From Desulfobacteraceae bacterium (GTDB lineage Bacteria > Desulfobacterota > DSM-4660 > Desulfatiglandales > Desulfatiglandaceae), in NCBI GenBank assembly GCA_020349865.1, contig CP070700.1, positions 2,705,899 to 2,712,061 of the forward strand: a stretch of 6,163 nucleotides of DNA, written 5' to 3'. This document shows positions 5,570-6,163 of the stretch, piece by piece. Made by a program: the position numbers and the translations under genes. Position 1 is the stretch's first letter; each line of letters starts with the position of its first letter. A model generated the notes under the pieces. The model did no database searches and was not told the origin of the DNA. It saw only the letters and a list, made by a program, of their open reading frames with translations.

Positions 5570-5803
5570 ACAGGGCCTTTTAATGGGTGACCTCATCCAT
5601 AATCTTTCGACGCCTCATCGAGTGGTTCGCTTGCGCTCGTCTCTCTGAGTCCTACCTGCCACGATCCTAAGCCGTGACTTTTCCTAAACGCTCACTACCC
5701 TGGCTCTTTACCAGCCCAGCTTTAGGTGGTTTGAAGCCTGCTCCTGCAAGCCGGCTCCGAGGGGCCTACCCTCATCTTTTGCGCAGTTTCGCACACTTCA
5801 TAT
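5570..5803 (-). ncRNA. Stem-rich minus-strand sequence; possible 5' fragment of a group II intron
   Basis: Read on the minus strand, this stretch starts GTGTGCG (5803-5797), which resembles the GUGYG 5' end of group II introns. It then runs through a dense set of short stems: GAGGG/CCCTC (5773-5759), GCTTGC/GCAGGC with loop AGGA (5751-5736, needing a G-U pair that exists only on this strand), GTGA/TCAC, CACG/CGTG and GACGAG...CTCG...GTC around GAGCGCAAGCGAACC. It is richer in GC and purine loops than its surroundings. No reverse-transcriptase frame and no domain V/VI could be seen towards lower coordinates, so if this is an intron only the domain I part remains. The identification is a hypothesis from pattern memory. 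Confidence 0.3.
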
Positions 5804-6163
5804 AAAAAGCGCGCTCATGGGGCACTATATTGAGATTATATCAGTTTATACAAGAGTTGTGATATCCCATGAATCAGAATAGAATTTGATGCTTTTCCGG
5901 ACCGGTCCACCCTTGGTAAGAAAACCAAATATCATCTGAATCCGATCATATAGCTACCACAACTGAAAAAAGGACACAAGAGTCGCTTTAATGTAAGGCT
6001 TCGGCGCTAAAAACACCGAAAGGATTTCAGGGTCATGTCTCAGTAAAGGATTTCTACTAAGAACCTGACACGACTGACAGATCAAATAGCTGCAAGGCAA
6101 AGGCGGAAACCTTGAATTCCCTCTCACTCTAGCTTACAAAGAAAAGTCATAATTAAATTCAGA
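5804..6163. other. AT-rich intergenic stretch, no gene recognised
   Basis: No open frame with a start, a ribosome site and protein-like composition is visible on either strand, and stops are frequent in all frames. The only clear structure is a minus-strand hairpin, TTCGGTG/CGCCGAA with a 7-base loop (6020-6000), which is complete only on the minus strand because one pair is G-U. A TATAAT-like hexamer on the minus strand near 5835-5840 lacks a -35 partner. Confidence 0.4.

Noticed and set aside
5402..5596. 64-codon minus-strand frame (MRSPIKRP... to ...THQDQDR)
   Set aside because: No known motif, no clear Shine-Dalgarno, located in apparently degraded sequence; its first and last codons fall on the ATGGGTGAC direct repeats. 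A remnant is possible but cannot be supported.
5567..5603. Possible promoter TTGACA 5567-5572 with CATAAT 5598-5603
   Set aside because: The spacing is 25 bases, far from 17, and no gene follows.
6045..6072. Third copy of the MITE arm (TACTAAGA ... TGACA)
   Set aside because: Only an 8-base and a 5-base match with an insertion between them, which is not above chance for this length.

Overview
The window looks like a bacterial chromosome segment, most plausibly from an anaerobic Desulfobacterota-like (deltaproteobacterial) organism. This is inferred from the gene combination (a branched-chain-amino-acid-type ABC transporter with an embedded acyl-CoA ligase) and from the style of the LivF ATPase and the IS110 transposase. 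No rRNA or other phylogenetic marker is present, so the taxonomic guess is weak.

Positions 1-3793 hold a compact plus-strand operon whose 5' part lies outside the window. It runs livM (C-terminal part of the permease), an AMP-forming acyl-CoA ligase, livG and livF. The last three genes are separated by only 1-2 bases, so they are almost certainly co-transcribed and translationally coupled. The likely logic is import of a carboxylic acid, amino acid or similar substrate by the LIV-type transporter, followed by CoA thioesterification in the cytoplasm by the ligase. The substrate cannot be read from the sequence. The LivM fragment ends in an unusual four-cysteine tail matching the RanBP2-type zinc-finger spacing.

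Positions about 3794-5170 hold an IS110-family insertion sequence with an intact 340-residue DEDD transposase, placed just after the livF stop without damaging the operon. The leader before the transposase folds on paper into a three-way junction whose closing stem covers the Shine-Dalgarno sequence. The region after the transposase holds two tandem, related stem-loop units that share an identical 18-base core. Either side could encode the bridge RNA expected for this family. The ends of the element are not resolved.

Positions about 5170-6163 hold no convincing gene. They contain a 149-bp MITE-like element with 29-bp terminal inverted repeats, a minus-strand stretch rich in stems that may be the 5' part of a degraded group II intron or another structured RNA, and AT-rich sequence of no recognised function. 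The right half therefore looks like a graveyard of mobile-element remnants beside a conserved metabolic operon.
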